Shown: piece by piece, positions 36,539-48,359 of the stretch
Layout of the letters: each line of letters begins with the position of its first letter
Position numbering within the stretch: the first letter of the stretch is position 1
Assembly: GCA_005656395.1 (NCBI GenBank)
Contig: SRSI01000009.1
Location: 124,001 to 188,000 of the forward strand
Length of the DNA: 64,000 nucleotides
Reading direction: 5' to 3'
Source of the DNA: Strongyloides papillosus
Taxonomy: Eukaryota > Nematoda > Chromadorea > Rhabditida > Strongyloididae
Translations under genes and position numbers: made by a program
Notes under the pieces: model-generated
Told to the model about the DNA's origin: nothing
Database searches by the model: none
What the model saw: only the letters and a program-made list of their open reading frames with translations

Positions 36539-38486
36539 ATGATTAAACAATCAAAAAGTAGTTTGCTCAAGAATTTCATATTCTTACTTATTGTAAGACC
36601 TATATTGGGAGATACCTGCTTAAATAGTGGAAAATTAGCAGGTCTAATTTTTGGATCCATTTTTGGAACACTGGTAATATGTCTTTCAATTGCATTATTT
36701 ATTTGGTATTTAACAAATAAACATAAAAAAGGTATACTAAAAAATTGTTTACATATTTTAAAACTATTATTTTTTAGCCGAAAAAGTTTTAATACTGGAA
36801 AGAGCTCATGCAACAATAGAAACAGATAGTAACTTTACTCCTGAAGTTTCTGAGGTTGGTAAACTAGAAAAAGGAATTGGAACAGATCGTGTAAGTATAA
36901 GAAAACATGCTTCATTAAGAGATAATCAAATGATAACTGATCTAAAAATGAAAGATGTAGAAGAGAGAGCCAGCAGTGGAATTGCATCAGATGAAGGAAC
37001 TAGATCAATTGATTCCATATATCAAAGTATGAAAGAATTAGGTAACATGAATAAAATTACCAGCAATAAAATAAGTAAATTAGGATTTTCTATTTCTCCT
37101 AATGACATTGAAGGAATTAAAATTCTTGATGTAGAAGAAAATGGTCCAGCAAGTCAGTCAGGTAATATCTTTGAGGGTGATCGAATTAAACACTTAACAA
37201 TAAGTTTTGAAAATATGCTATATGAGGATGCCGTTAAATTACTCCATTACTCCTCACCATACTTAATTAAGTTAGATTTGGAACGCTCAAGTCCATTAAA
37301 CAATATTGAAAATGATACAAGTATTAGTGAATCATTTACAATAAGTATTACACCAAAAACAATAACCCCTGAGGATAAAAAATATATTGTTAACGAGATT
37401 TCGGAAATAACATCTAATTGTACACATGAAGTCAAGGCTGTTGATAGTATAATTCAAAATAATTGTGTCATCATCAGTGGTAACATAGAAAAAGAATTAA
37501 TTGTTGATAAACCACAATTAATTAATCAAATTGAGCGCAGTGAATCTTCTTCTAGCGCCACAACAGTCTCATCAACAGAATTTAATGATGCAGAAAAGGC
37601 TGTAGTAGTTGAATTTGCAAAAGTTCACCAAACTGATAGCAAAATAATTCCATCAAAAATTGAAATAATCGAACAAAAAGAAGAAAAGGAGTTGAAGGAG
37701 CCAAAGGAACAGAAAGAAGAAAAAGAAGAAACTCCTAAAAGAACAAAAATTCCACAAAGAACAACTAGTATTAAATCACGCCCTCCATCACCATCAAAAT
37801 TACCGACACCAACGAAATCTCCAAGAAGGTTAACAGATACAAATATAAGAATTTCAAGAACTCCATCAATCAATGAACCAGTACATAACAAAATAGTTGT
37901 TGATAGATCATCAACTACAAGTTCCCCAGAAAAAATTTCCCTAACTAAATCAACATCATCTGAAAGTTCTCCTGAAATTAGTAAAATATTAAATTCAGTA
38001 GAGGTAATATCAAAAGAAGTTCAAGAATTAACTAGTAATGATAAAGATACTCCTGATAAACTACCAATTGAAATGAATTCTTCACCACCTGAAATAAAAT
38101 TATTAAAGGCACAAACAATAAAAAGACAAGATACCCCACCTCGTATCCCCATTATAGAGCGAGAATTACCACCATTGCCAATATCTAGCACATCATTAAT
38201 CAGTGATAAAAAGGAAGAAGAAATCGTATGTTTTAAATATATTGTATTAGTTTTATTTTAAATTTAGGTAATTTCACCTGGTAGAATGTATCTTGAAATG
38301 AAGGAAAAGCTAAGAAATGTTTACAAAGATCCAATTTCACAGGTTGATTTAGAGAAACAAAAATTACAACAAAATGAGAAAGATGAAATAAATAAAAAAC
38401 GCTGTCAAGAAATACTTGAGAAAAACAAAAAAATTATCGATGAACAAAGGGAAGAACTAAGAAATCTTGGACTTAATGTTGACTAA
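36539..38486 (+). CDS. Type I membrane protein with a PDZ domain, unknown function
   Basis: Exons 36539-36731, 36778-38225 and 38268-38486 encode 619 residues. The N-terminus looks like a signal peptide (LLKNFIFLLIVRPILGDTC). It is followed only a few residues later by a TM helix (LAGLIFGSIFGTLVICLSIALF), leaving almost no ectodomain. The cytoplasmic part holds a PDZ-like domain at about 165-245 (LGFSISPNDIEGIKIL, ENGPASQSGNIFEGDRI). After it comes a long disordered Ser/Pro/Thr/Lys/Glu-rich region, including a KEPKEQKEEKEE stretch and a basic SPSKLPTPTKSPRR patch. A C-terminal coiled coil of about 65 residues ends the protein (EKQKLQQNEKDEINKKRCQE). I do not recognise an orthologue. A scaffold at a membrane is the natural inference. 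Confidence 0.78.
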
Positions 38487-38809
38487 AGTTACACATTGTA
38501 AATAATTTTTGGTATTAAAACTTCTGCTTAATAATATTACTAATCTCTTAAATTTTTTTAAAATATTTCTATAAAACTTATTGATTTTAAAGTTTATAGT
38601 TGTGATAATATAATAAATTGGCTTGTTAAATGATCACTCTTATTTTACTTAATTAAAAACAATTATTTCTACCTACAAATCGTCCCTCATATCATAAATT
38701 ATAATAAATAACGTGATAATAATGCATAAAGAAATTCTTGTTTACATTATTGTCTAGTATATAAAAATTAATATGCTTTCTTAAAAATATTCATTGGCAT
38801 TGAAAAGTT

Positions 38810-39121
38810 ATGAAAAAAGGCACGTTTAGTTATTCACCTATACATTTCGAAAATAAATTACCAATTGAAGATCAAGAGGTAAGTAATAAGATTATAATAT
38901 AATTAACTTTTCAGGAGCATTCTCTAAGTCAAAGTTATTTTAAATTAAAGGAAAACTTAGAAAATTATGAAAAGAAATTAAATGAAAAAAATAATGATAC
39001 ATTAATAAGTTGTGAAAAAAATTTGAATTCCCATGAAGATACATTAAACAGAGCTAACACAAAAATTGAAAAGTTTAACCAAATACTAAATGAATTGAAA
39101 AAAATGGGAATCCACTTGTAG
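38810..39121 (+). CDS. Small coiled-coil protein, unknown
   Basis: Two exons (38810-38878 and 38915-39121, 36-bp intron, TTTTCAG acceptor, phase 0) encode 91 residues. The second exon is a continuous amphipathic, Lys/Glu/Asn/Leu-rich helix ending NELKKMGIHL. No domain is recognised. It begins 323 bp after the PDZ gene on the same strand. Its C-terminal coil resembles the end of that protein in length, charge and closing residues (ELRNLGLNVD there). Clean splice signals around an open frame make a real gene likely. Confidence 0.58.
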
Positions 39122-39609
39122 AAGGTGTCATTTATTATTAAATATAACAATACATTCTCATATATTATATTGTATTAAATAAATTCATTTCTATTTAATT
39201 TATAAAAACTTGTTTAGCTTTTGTCAAATGTTTTGATACAATAATCTTAAAATTGTCAAATTTACCTACAATATATAAAAAATAAACAATTAGTACATTT
39301 ATATAGTAAGGGAATATAACGGTAAAATATATGAAAAAAGATCTTAAGTGGGTTGGTAAGATATTAAAATTAAAGTAATGATTATAGAGGGTAAGTGATT
39401 AAAGAAAAATATGTGTAAAATAAATTTATATTGAAAATTGATATCAATATTTCTTACTTCTCTTATTTACGGCAAATTAGCATTGTTTTACATTTTAAAT
39501 TATAATATTTAATGGTTAGTTTTAATATTAAACTTAATTATATTTACATTTTTTTTATGTTCAGAGTATACATCCATAAAAAAAATTAATTTTTCTTCTT
39601 CATCGAAAA
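39122..39609. other. Intergenic, AT-rich
   Basis: This gap of 488 bp lies between two same-strand genes. I see nothing beyond AT-rich sequence and the 5' leader of the WPPPE gene. Confidence 0.45.
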
Positions 39610-41787
39610 ATGGATCGTACTAGAATTCAAACAAATATTAATAATCCCGTTTCTAATAACACTACGACAAACAACATGCCGAATTTATTAAAGCAGCATC
39701 AAGAAGCTGCAAAAGCACGATTACTAGAACAACAAGCTAAAATGAAAGAACAGTTGGAAGCTAGAAAAAAAAATGAACAAAAAATGATAGAATCACTGAA
39801 GGCCAAACAAGCTGAGGAATTGAAAAAAAGTGAATTAAATAAAAAGCCATCTGTAAACATTGTGCAAAATAATGTACAACCAAACGAAAAACGAAATAAC
39901 GTGGTTGAAAATAAGAAAAATGTTGAGATTCCAAAACAAAAAGAAATGGCTACGAGACAAGCTCAGGAAATGTATCAAAGACAACAACAAGAAGTTCTTA
40001 AGAAAGCGGTTCTGGAAGATGTGAAAAAACGCGCTCAAATGGGTACCAAAAAACCAACTGAGGTTGGGGGTCCATTTAATAAAAGTAGCCAAGAAACGAA
40101 TGCATGGAATCAAATTCAACAAACCATCAAAAAAGAACACGAACATAGACTTGCACTTGAACAAGAGAAGAAGAGACAAGAACAACTAAAAGCAGAAATG
40201 GAAATGAAAAAGAAAATTGAAGAAGAAAAAGCGAAAAAAGAAGCAGAACTCCGAGCCTTAAAGGAGCGTCAACGACAAATGGAATTAAAGAGAAAGGAAG
40301 AAGAAGAAATGAAACAAGCACTTCTTCGTAAGCAAAAAGAAGAACTGCGAAAAAAGCAATGGCAACAACATCAAGAATATGTCAAGAAAGAAAAGCAAAC
40401 TTCTCAACAACAAGTACCAACAAAACCAATACAAAATTTAGGAAAACCAACTGTTGTTACACCAACAAATAATTCTTCAAACAAGCTTCCACTTGAACAA
40501 AAAAGTGTTACACAGCAACCTTTTAAAACTACCGTTACCCAACAACAACAGATACAATCAAATTTAACACCTCAGGCTATACAAATAAATAAACCAATAA
40601 AATTAGCTAATGTATGTATCTCATAATTAGAAAAATACTAATATATAATAGCTCATTCATTTAATTATTCATTAACATAACTCCCACAATACTTACCTCA
40701 CTAACTATCATTAGATCTAAACATACTCTTTTATTTTTGTCTGATCCAACTTAATCTCTCACCATTATAATGAATTTTTTAGCCACCATCAATAAATGCT
40801 GTTAACAATTTGCCAGTCAACAGAAATGCAGATATTAGCAAAAAAGAGGCACCTATTCAAAAGAATGTAAAACCAACTGATACAAATAAAAGCTCTGCCT
40901 CTGATACTTCTATAAGATCTATCATTAAATTTTATCCATTCTCACAATTGATAAATATTATGCCACCAATACAATTGCCTCATGGAGATGAGAATGCTCA
41001 TCATTCTCTAAAAGTAAGTGAAAATAAACATAAACACATTAGACTTTTTTTAAGGAAGACAATTCATGGCTAAAACAACATAGAATTGTTCCTGACTATG
41101 AAATTCCACAACCAAAAAAGATGGAGATTCCAGAAATGAAGGGATCAGTTATTGTTAAAGTAAGTGAATTATTTTTATTTTCCATAAAAAAACTTTTATA
41201 GCCAACTGTCATTCCACATCAAGTAGTTGAATCAACTAAAGTTCACTGGAATGAATTCCCTGAAGATCCACAATATGAAATTGAACATGGACAAAAAGTT
41301 AAAACTCAAGAATGGGTTCCTGTAAATGATGAAGAAAAAATTATTCCAAAAGCATCATACAAACCATCAAGAATTAGCAGAGTTTGGCCACCACCAGAAG
41401 CTGAGAGAGAATACAATAATGATGGTGTTTTAAAAGTTAAAGCCTCTGACGATACAGCTTGGATTCAAAACGTAAGATAAATTAAATGTTATTTTTTTAT
41501 AATCATTTTAGCAAAACGAATCACTTTACCCAGCATGGCAACAAAAAACTAATACTGGTTCAGTGAAATCAAGAGTTTGGCCACCACCAGAACAAGATTT
41601 ACTTGGAAATGGATATACTGGACCTAGTCATTTGGGACCAGTACAATGGCCACCACCAGAATTTGAGGAACATGAACAAGAGATTGTTGAAGTTCTCCAA
41701 ACACATTTACCTGTTAATAAACACCAACGACAATGGCCACCAGAGCCACCAAAGATGGTACCAGCAGGAACAATTCAAAATGAATGA
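39610..41787 (+). CDS. Long coiled-coil protein with C-terminal WPPPE repeats
   Basis: Five exons (39610-40611, 40783-41013, 41055-41159, 41202-41471, 41512-41787), all in phase 0, encode 627 residues. After an Asn/Thr-rich start, residues about 25-265 are Lys/Glu/Gln-rich coiled coil (KKKIEEEKAKKEAELRALKE). A Gln/Thr/Pro-rich linker follows. The C-terminal 120 residues hold a repeated tryptophan motif: SRVWPPPEAERE (about 508), SRVWPPPEQD (about 558), VQWPPPEFEE (about 582) and RQWPPEPPKM (about 610). I do not recognise the family. Regular W-P-P-P-E spacing with a coiled coil suggests a structural or cytoskeletal binding protein, but that is inference. The first intron is 171 bp, the others about 40-42 bp. 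Confidence 0.8.
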
Positions 41788-43043
41788 AGCTTATTTAAAA
41801 ATTAAAAAATGCATTTATCAATTCAATATAAAAATAATACTACACAATTAGTCATTATATTTTTTTAATATTTTTATCTTATTAGCTTAGGTGAAATATA
41901 ATCTATATACTGTTGGGTATATAATTTATATTTCAATGCAACATTTTAATGTCTTTTTGATATATTTTTATTAACTAGTGATTTTAAGATAAATATATTT
42001 TTATTTTTTATTATAATGTTGTGTTAGATATATTTATAAAATAAAATTAAAGCTTTATCATATGTTTCATAATTTGTATAAAATCTTGACGAAAATTGAA
42101 CTATCTTTCTGAAGATTTATCATCATGGAGAAGTTTTAATTGAATTTTGTTTTCAACTACATTAAATATATTTCATATGAATAAATAATTTTTTTAAACT
42201 CATTTTCGACCAACAAAAGAAGGGCAAAATCTCACTTTTTAGCAATGACGTTGATCTTTATGTGGGATAGAATTACCATATGTTATACTCTAGACAAATT
42301 ATGAGTCACTTAATTAACTGGGAAAGAAATTATTATTACATTTTTTAAACATTTTTATGTCATCCGATACTAAATTTCATATTAATTACAAGTATATTAT
42401 TTTCTTATTGTCTTGTTTATTCTAATGTTGTTTACATATTTTTTTAATATATTTCACTATAATATTGTTTTATTTTAATAAATATTATACGGTTTATTAA
42501 TAATAACTAATTGTGTCATATGATACTTTATTTTCAAATTATAATACATTTGATGGTTTCTGAATTAAAGAAAATATGTATTATTTCAAGGAGTAAAAAA
42601 TATTGTGAAGAAGATTAATTTATTAGAATCATTGTTTTTATTTTCAAAACGTTATTTTTTAAAAAAAAATTATTATAATCATATCTTATTTTTGTTGTTT
42701 GTATCAATTGTGAATATTTTTTTTGATGATCAAAGCATTTGTTATTTTTGATTATATTACTAAGAGTTCAGAAATTCTTCGATAAACCACTCGAAAGATG
42801 TAAATATACGTTACTATTATGAATAAAGGGATTTTTAAAATTATGGGAAATAATAGAGAATCAAATTAAGAATATTATACATAAATTCAATTTTTCTCTA
42901 TCATAAATAAAAATATAGAACAATTTAGAATAATAGTAAAGAACAATCAACAACACGATCTTTTGTGGAGTAATGTTTTGGTTGCATTTATACAAAATAC
43001 CCATTTTTGCCACTATATTTAGTTATTTGATCATTTTATAATA
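41788..43043. other. Intergenic, AT-rich
   Basis: These 1.26 kb separate same-strand genes. I see no open frame with splice sites and no repeat array. Confidence 0.5.
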
Positions 43044-44169
43044 ATGCCAGATAATAAGCAAGATAATGAATTTGCAGTATCACTAGTTTCTTTTCAATGT
43101 AAACCAACGGACCAACCAAATGCTAAAAAAGTTGAAAAGTCTCCCGTACAATCTAGATCCAGATCTCGAACACAAACCCTAAAATATTCTTCATCTAACA
43201 ATTTAAATAATATCGCCGCTCCTAAGGAAACTCGTGAACGGTCTCTATCATCAAAACGAAATCAGAAACGTACTACTGTAGCTTTTGGTTTAACAACAAA
43301 CTATGCAGACACTGTCCTAGGTAAACTAGAAGAGAAATTAGGTGATAATTTGGACAAGAAAAGTCCATTAACTTCTCAAAATAGCTATCAAAATCGACGA
43401 ATGTCTACGTCATCATCAGGAAACAATTCTTCAAATAGACATTGCATGACAGATAGACAAGATGAATCAACAATAGCAAGTGAAATCAAAAGAAATTCAC
43501 ATAGAGTGAGTATTAATTGCTGTTGTATTGTAATATTATTCTTTTTAGATTACTCGACTTGAAAGTCTTTTAGCGAATATTGAAAAGAAGAGTATGCAAA
43601 AGATGGAAAGTATAGACGGAAAACTAGATTCAATTTTAAACAATATACCTTCGCTGCAAAATGATATTGATAATAATATTAATCAAAAAGAAAATGTTTT
43701 ATCTGATGAAGAATTAAAAGAAATTATTGTGCAAAAATTAGAGAATGATGTTGAGTTTAAAAAATGGCTCAAGAAGGAGTTTGCAAAATCAAATAATGAA
43801 GAGAATAAAGGATCAAGTGTGGTAGATAGTAAGATTATCACTACTTCAAAGGTTACCTCTTTTAAAGACAATTTTCCATCTCCTGGTAGAAATATACCTC
43901 TTTCAATTAACTCAAAAAATTACTTAGCACGTCAATTTGGAAAAGAAAATATAGAATTTACAGCACAACAATCATTTGTACAGTCCTTAATCTCTATGGA
44001 TTTGAAGGAACCAGGTTCACCAGTTGTATTTGAAACAAACTATACAAAAGTAAAGAAAAGTATTCAAACTCCAAAATCTCGTTATGTATCTGAAGATCTA
44101 TTGAATTCACCAATTGACCAAAGTATTATCTATGAAGAAACGGTAAACAGACAAAGAAATAAAAAATAA
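43044..44169 (+). CDS. Predicted coiled-coil protein, unknown
   Basis: Two exons (43044-43505 and 43549-44169, phase 0, 43-bp intron) encode 360 residues. The first exon is polar and basic, with an RSRSRTQT patch and many Ser/Asn residues, probably disordered. The second opens with a leucine-rich coiled coil (ITRLESLLANIEKKSMQKME, then LDSILNNIPSLQNDIDN) and continues with an acidic helical stretch (LKEIIVQKLENDVEFKKWLK). A Ser/Pro/Lys-rich end follows. No domain was recognised. The start ATG has an AT-rich leader without an evident acceptor. Confidence 0.72.
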
Positions 44170-44778
44170 TAGATAATCTATGCTTTCTAACAAGTTTAGC
44201 ACTTTTTATTTATTTGTACTTAAGTTCGTAATCAAACACATAACCTCAATTCATAAAAATATTTCCTTATTTTTGAGATATCAATTATCTTATATACATA
44301 AAGTACCTGTTTCTCATGGTTCCTATTTTTTTTTGTTTATTTATGTATTTAATTCACTTTATAAAAGTACTTATAACTAAATTAAAATTAATTTTTTATT
44401 CTACTTATTAAGTGTTATTTAATAAAAAGTTAGTTTCATAAATCAAACAAGTTAAAAGCAACGAAATTCGATATTTACTTATTTTAAGTACTTTTATTTT
44501 AACAAATTTATAAACTATAAACACGATGGAGAAAAAGCAACAAAAGCTTAGTGATTAAAAACTAAGAATTTTACAGAGGCGTTGCAGAAAATGTTAAGAA
44601 TATACAATAATCAACATAAACATCCTTCAATGTACCAACAAAATGGTACGAATTCTAGTTATTATTGTTAAAATTTCTTATAACTTGTTTACATGGATGC
44701 CGAGATTTTTGTATATAAGAGGAACCTATTCATCTTTAATATCATATTTTTCTTACCTACTTTCATACAATACTAAAA
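44170..44778. other. Gap between the coiled-coil gene and the secreted Ala/Pro/Val gene
   Basis: These 0.6 kb are AT-rich. Open stretches at 44180-44380 and 44643-44778 have no support: the real first exon of the next gene starts at 44779, where signal peptide and donor agree. Confidence 0.45.
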
Positions 44779-45138
44779 ATGGCTTATTTCTTAAACACAC
44801 TTTTCTTGTAAGATTATTAATTCTTATATATAATGTATTAATTTTTATTTAGCTTCGTTCTTCTTACATTCGTCAATGCTCAACTTTACAATGGATGGAA
44901 CTTCGGTAGATATTACGCAACTGCTCCAGGAGCTGTTATGGCCGCTCCCCGACCAGTCGTAGTAGCTCCAGCAATGGTAGCACCAGCTGTAGTACCAGCA
45001 CCCGCTATGGTAGCAGCACCAGTTCCAGTTGCCAGACCTGTTGTTGCAGCACCAGCCGCTCCTTTCGTTGTTCCCGGTTACGCTCCATTTGCTTCTTCCG
45101 CTATCTTACTCGGATCAAACAAAGGTGCCAAAAATTAA
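44779..45138 (+). CDS. Small secreted Ala/Pro/Val-rich protein
   Basis: Exon 1 (44779-44807) and exon 2 (44853-45138) join at a strong GTAAGA donor and TTTATTTAG acceptor to give 104 residues. The join creates a clean signal peptide (MAYFLNTLFFFVLLTFVNAQ). The mature part begins LYNGWNFGRYY and then is almost wholly Ala, Pro and Val in short repeats (VAPAMVAPAVVPAPAM, VARPVVAAPAA), ending LLGSNKGAKN. Base composition jumps to near 50% GC within the repeats, far above the surroundings. Such proteins in nematodes are often cuticle or surface-coat components or abundant secreted products. No function is claimed. It lies tail-to-tail with UBC9. An AATAAA follows at 45208-45213. Confidence 0.78.
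44938..45075 (+). repeat. GC-rich Ala/Pro/Val codon repeat
   Basis: Irregular repeats of GCA-CCA-GCT/GTA codons within the secreted protein gene form the only GC-rich low-complexity block in the window. Confidence 0.7.
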
Positions 45139-45207
45139 CTAAATTTATTTCAAAATTATTTACTTTAAATCTTGGTTGTATAAAGGATAACTGTTATCAG
45201 TTTAAAA

Positions 45208-45213
45208 AATAAA
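45208..45213 (+). terminator. Polyadenylation signal of the secreted Ala/Pro/Val gene
   Basis: AATAAA lies about 70 bases after the stop codon. Confidence 0.45.
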
Positions 45214-45291
45214 ATGTATAAATTACTATTTCCGTTACTCATATTTTATTAATTTCAAACAAAAATTTACAAAAACAACTTGACATAAAAA

Positions 45292-45834
45292 TTACAAATT
45301 CATCTGTTTTAGAACAAGATCACGTTGAAAACGGTTAGCTTGCTCTTTGATTTTTTTATTATAATCATTAATATCATTCTTAAAAGTATGAAAAGCATCA
45401 GATTGGGCAGGATCACTGTTGTTAGGATGAGTTAATAATTGTTGAATCCCTAGCAGTATTTCTCCAATTGTTAATCGACAATTCCAGTCCTTTCTCTCAT
45501 CTAACAAGGATAGGCAGACTGTACCGGAGGGATAAATATTTGGATGAAATATTGGTGGGTCAAATTTACATTTTGGTGGAACGTCAGGATACTCTTGTTT
45601 GAATTCCATAGTTAGCTAAATAAATTAATTAATGAACAAAAGAAAACTACAACTTACTCTATAAAGACCACCCTCCCAGCAGGTATTTTCTTTTCCTGGA
45701 ATTGCGCAATCCCAAACCATTAAATTATAGGTACCATCCGGATTTTTTCTCGGTACTGCAATGAAACCAAATGGGTGACTTTTACGCCAATTTCTGCGTT
45801 CCTGCATTAAGCGGGTTGATGCTAAACTCGTCAT
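45292..45834 (-). CDS. UBC9: SUMO-conjugating enzyme E2 UBC9
   Basis: Exon 1 (45834-45658) and exon 2 (45615-45292), phase 0, encode 166 residues. The start is the ATG giving [20 protein letters not shown], which matches UBC9's SRLAQERKAWRKDHPFGF. The open frame continues a few codons upstream but has no ATG. The catalytic Cys is in [15 protein letters not shown], followed by [23 protein letters not shown]9 is the single E2 of the SUMO pathway and passes SUMO to lysines of nuclear targets. The C-terminus is about eight residues longer than in mammals (DLVLKQMNL). Confidence 0.95.
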
Positions 45835-46512
45835 CTCTTGCAAATTATAATAAAATTAAAATAACAATGAAGATTGGAATTTGTGGTATCCCACTTTCAA
45901 CAAGAGAACTTATCTTACAGAGAAAAATATTTCCTTTTGGTATTATGTAATGCTAAAGTAGAGGTTTTTTGCCGTAGTTCCTATAAAAATTGACTTTACT
46001 GGATATGAGAGAACATACTGAGAGTAGTTTAATTTTTGGATTATTGTTTTGTAGTTGGACTGGCGATTACATTTCCAATAGCGCATAAGATGCAATTTTC
46101 CTTGTGATTTTAATTTTTTGGATTTTAATTTTCCATTTTTTACAAAAAAATAACTAATTTAAAGTATAAGCTTTAAGTGGAATTTGAATATCAAAAACTT
46201 TCACTTAAAATCTAAGTTTACTTAAATCTATCCCTAAATGATAATTATACAGTAAGAGCATTTTGATATTCTATTTACAGTCAAAATTAAGAAAACATTA
46301 CAATTATGGAAAACAAAATTTTAAGAAAAAAAGTAGTAAAATTATAAATTGCTTCAAAGTCTAATGATATAAAATAAAAAACATTTATCAGTAAAAACAT
46401 GAAGTATACACTATATACATTATTAAAAAATACTTAAGTTTAACAAATTTTGGCTCATTAAAACTCGGATACCATAAAAATCCAATTCTTTTAATTACTT
46501 GTAACTAAGCAT
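45835..46512. other. Upstream of UBC9, downstream of CDK8
   Basis: About 0.7 kb of AT-rich DNA carries the UBC9 promoter side and the 3' UTR of CDK8. No further feature was seen. Confidence 0.45.
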
Positions 46513-48359
46513 CTATTGATACCGTTGTTGTTGATTCCACATAAAATTCTGTTGCTGCATCATCTGTTGTTGTTGCTGTTGTTGCTGCTGCTGTTGTTGT
46601 GGGGGAATTTGATGCTGCTGTTGTGGTTGAATGTATGGTTGCTGCATTGGCATCATATTGTTTTGTCCCTGTGATTGAATCATCCGATTTTGCTGTTGCA
46701 TCATCATTCTATTTTGATCGTGAGAAACAAACATTTGCTGTTGTTGTTGGTTAAATTGATGTTGATTTTGTGGCATCATCATCCTATTTTGGTCCTGTGA
46801 AATTATACGAGATTGTTGTTGACTTATGAATTGCCCATTCGGACCACGAATGGCATTCTGGACAACAGGTTGCTGTTGTTGTTGCTGCATTATCATCCTA
46901 TTTTGATCATGACCTGTGAATATAGCTTGCTGGTTATACTGATTTTGCTGCATTTGAACTACATTTTGTTGATTGCCGTCATTAAAAACATTTACCTGTT
47001 GTGGTGGAGGTTGATTTAAATTTCCAGAATGATTATTTAAATGGTTAAATTCTGGTTGATTTGCCATTGTTATATTTGAAAATTGATTAGATTTTATATC
47101 TGGTTCTGGAATTTGGCGTATTTGGTTATTTCCTTGCTGTACTAATTTATTATTTATCATATGTTGTTGAATTTGTATATTTTGTTGAGGTATATGTTTA
47201 CCGATTATTTTTTCTTCGTTTTCATCTTGCATAAACTCTCTACGAGGATATGGAATTGGACCACCACGAAAAACATCTAACGTAGGTTTGGGTGATTCTT
47301 TAAAGAATGCATCATTTATAGCATCAATTGCTGAAATTCTTTTTAGTGGATCAAAAGTCAAAAGTTTTTGTAATAAACTAAACCCTTTGTCATTTGTTTT
47401 TACTTTATGCTTTTCTAAATATTTATATAATGCACATTCTGAAAAAGTTTGCCTTTTAAAATCTTTCGATAATCTTTGGTATTCAGGCATTTTCTTAAGA
47501 TCTGGCCAATCAGCATCTTGTGGATAACCCATAACTTGAAATATTCTACTCAATTGATCTTTATGATATGGACTACTTGCTTTAATATCTTCTTCACGAC
47601 AAAAGAAAACAGGTTCGGATGTTAGTAATTCTGCAAAAATACAACCTATTGCCCAAATATCTATTGCTTTCGTGTAATGTTTAGCTCCAAGAAGGAGTTC
47701 GGGAGCTCTGTACCAAAAAGTAACGACAACAGGATCTAAATCCGCTAAAGGCCTAACTGGGGTATGAAATGTTCGTGCAAAACCCATATCAGCAACTTTA
47801 ACACGACCTCTTTCATATGGGTCGTCACCCATAACAAGAATATTAGCAGGTTTTAAATCTCTATGTAAAATCCAATTAGTATGTAAGTAATGAATACCAT
47901 CTAATATTTGAAATAAAAGGGATTTCACCATAGATTTTGGCACCATCACGGCTTGTTTTTTCTGCTTTGCATTTCTATGGAATTTTATAATATGCCAAAG
48001 ATCATGTTCTGCGTAATCAAACAGTAACCACACTTTTCTCTCTGGACTAAGGAAAACACGATTCAGTTTAATAAGATTTGGGTGACTAAAATCTTATAAA
48101 ATTTTTTATTTTAAAATAAAATATACCTTAATTCTCTCAGTAGAGCTATCTCTCTACAACTACTCATTGAAATTCCATTTCCTTCAATAAGTTTTAGTGC
48201 ATATGTTTTTCCTTTATTTTCAGGTGTTTCGAATCTTGGTGTTGCTTTATAAACATGTCCATATGTACCACGTCCAATTTTGGAACCACGGAATGAATAT
48301 AACAATTCAACTCTTTCCCTTTTAGATGCCAATTCATCTCGAAATTTAGTATCAATCAT
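46513..48359 (-). CDS. CDK8: Mediator kinase CDK8 with glutamine-rich tail
   Basis: Exon 1 (48359-48127) and exon 2 (48085-46513), 41-bp intron, phase 2, encode 601 residues. CDK8 hallmarks are the P-loop [11 protein letters not shown], the helix-C motif [14 protein letters not shown], the [11 protein letters not shown] loop, DMG in place of DFG ([11 protein letters not shown]), and an Asp in the activation loop ([17 protein letters not shown]) instead of a phosphorylated Thr. CDK8 with cyclin C forms the kinase module of Mediator and regulates RNA polymerase II transcription. After the kinase domain (to about residue 335) comes a 265-residue Gln/Asn/Met-rich tail. It contains a run of 12 Gln and three copies of a DQNRMxM motif. 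Gln-rich CDK8 tails occur in other animals, though the length varies. Confidence 0.94.
46564..46599 (-). repeat. Polyglutamine tract (12 Gln) in CDK8
   Basis: Twelve consecutive CAA/CAG codons on the minus strand, of mixed type, lie in frame in the CDK8 tail. Shorter Gln runs continue to about 46920. Confidence 0.85.

Noticed and set aside
44643..44852. First exon of the secreted Ala/Pro/Val gene from the ATG at 44643
   Set aside because: It would need a weak GTTTAC donor and a 166-bp intron; the ATG at 44779 has a GTAAGA donor and a better signal peptide.
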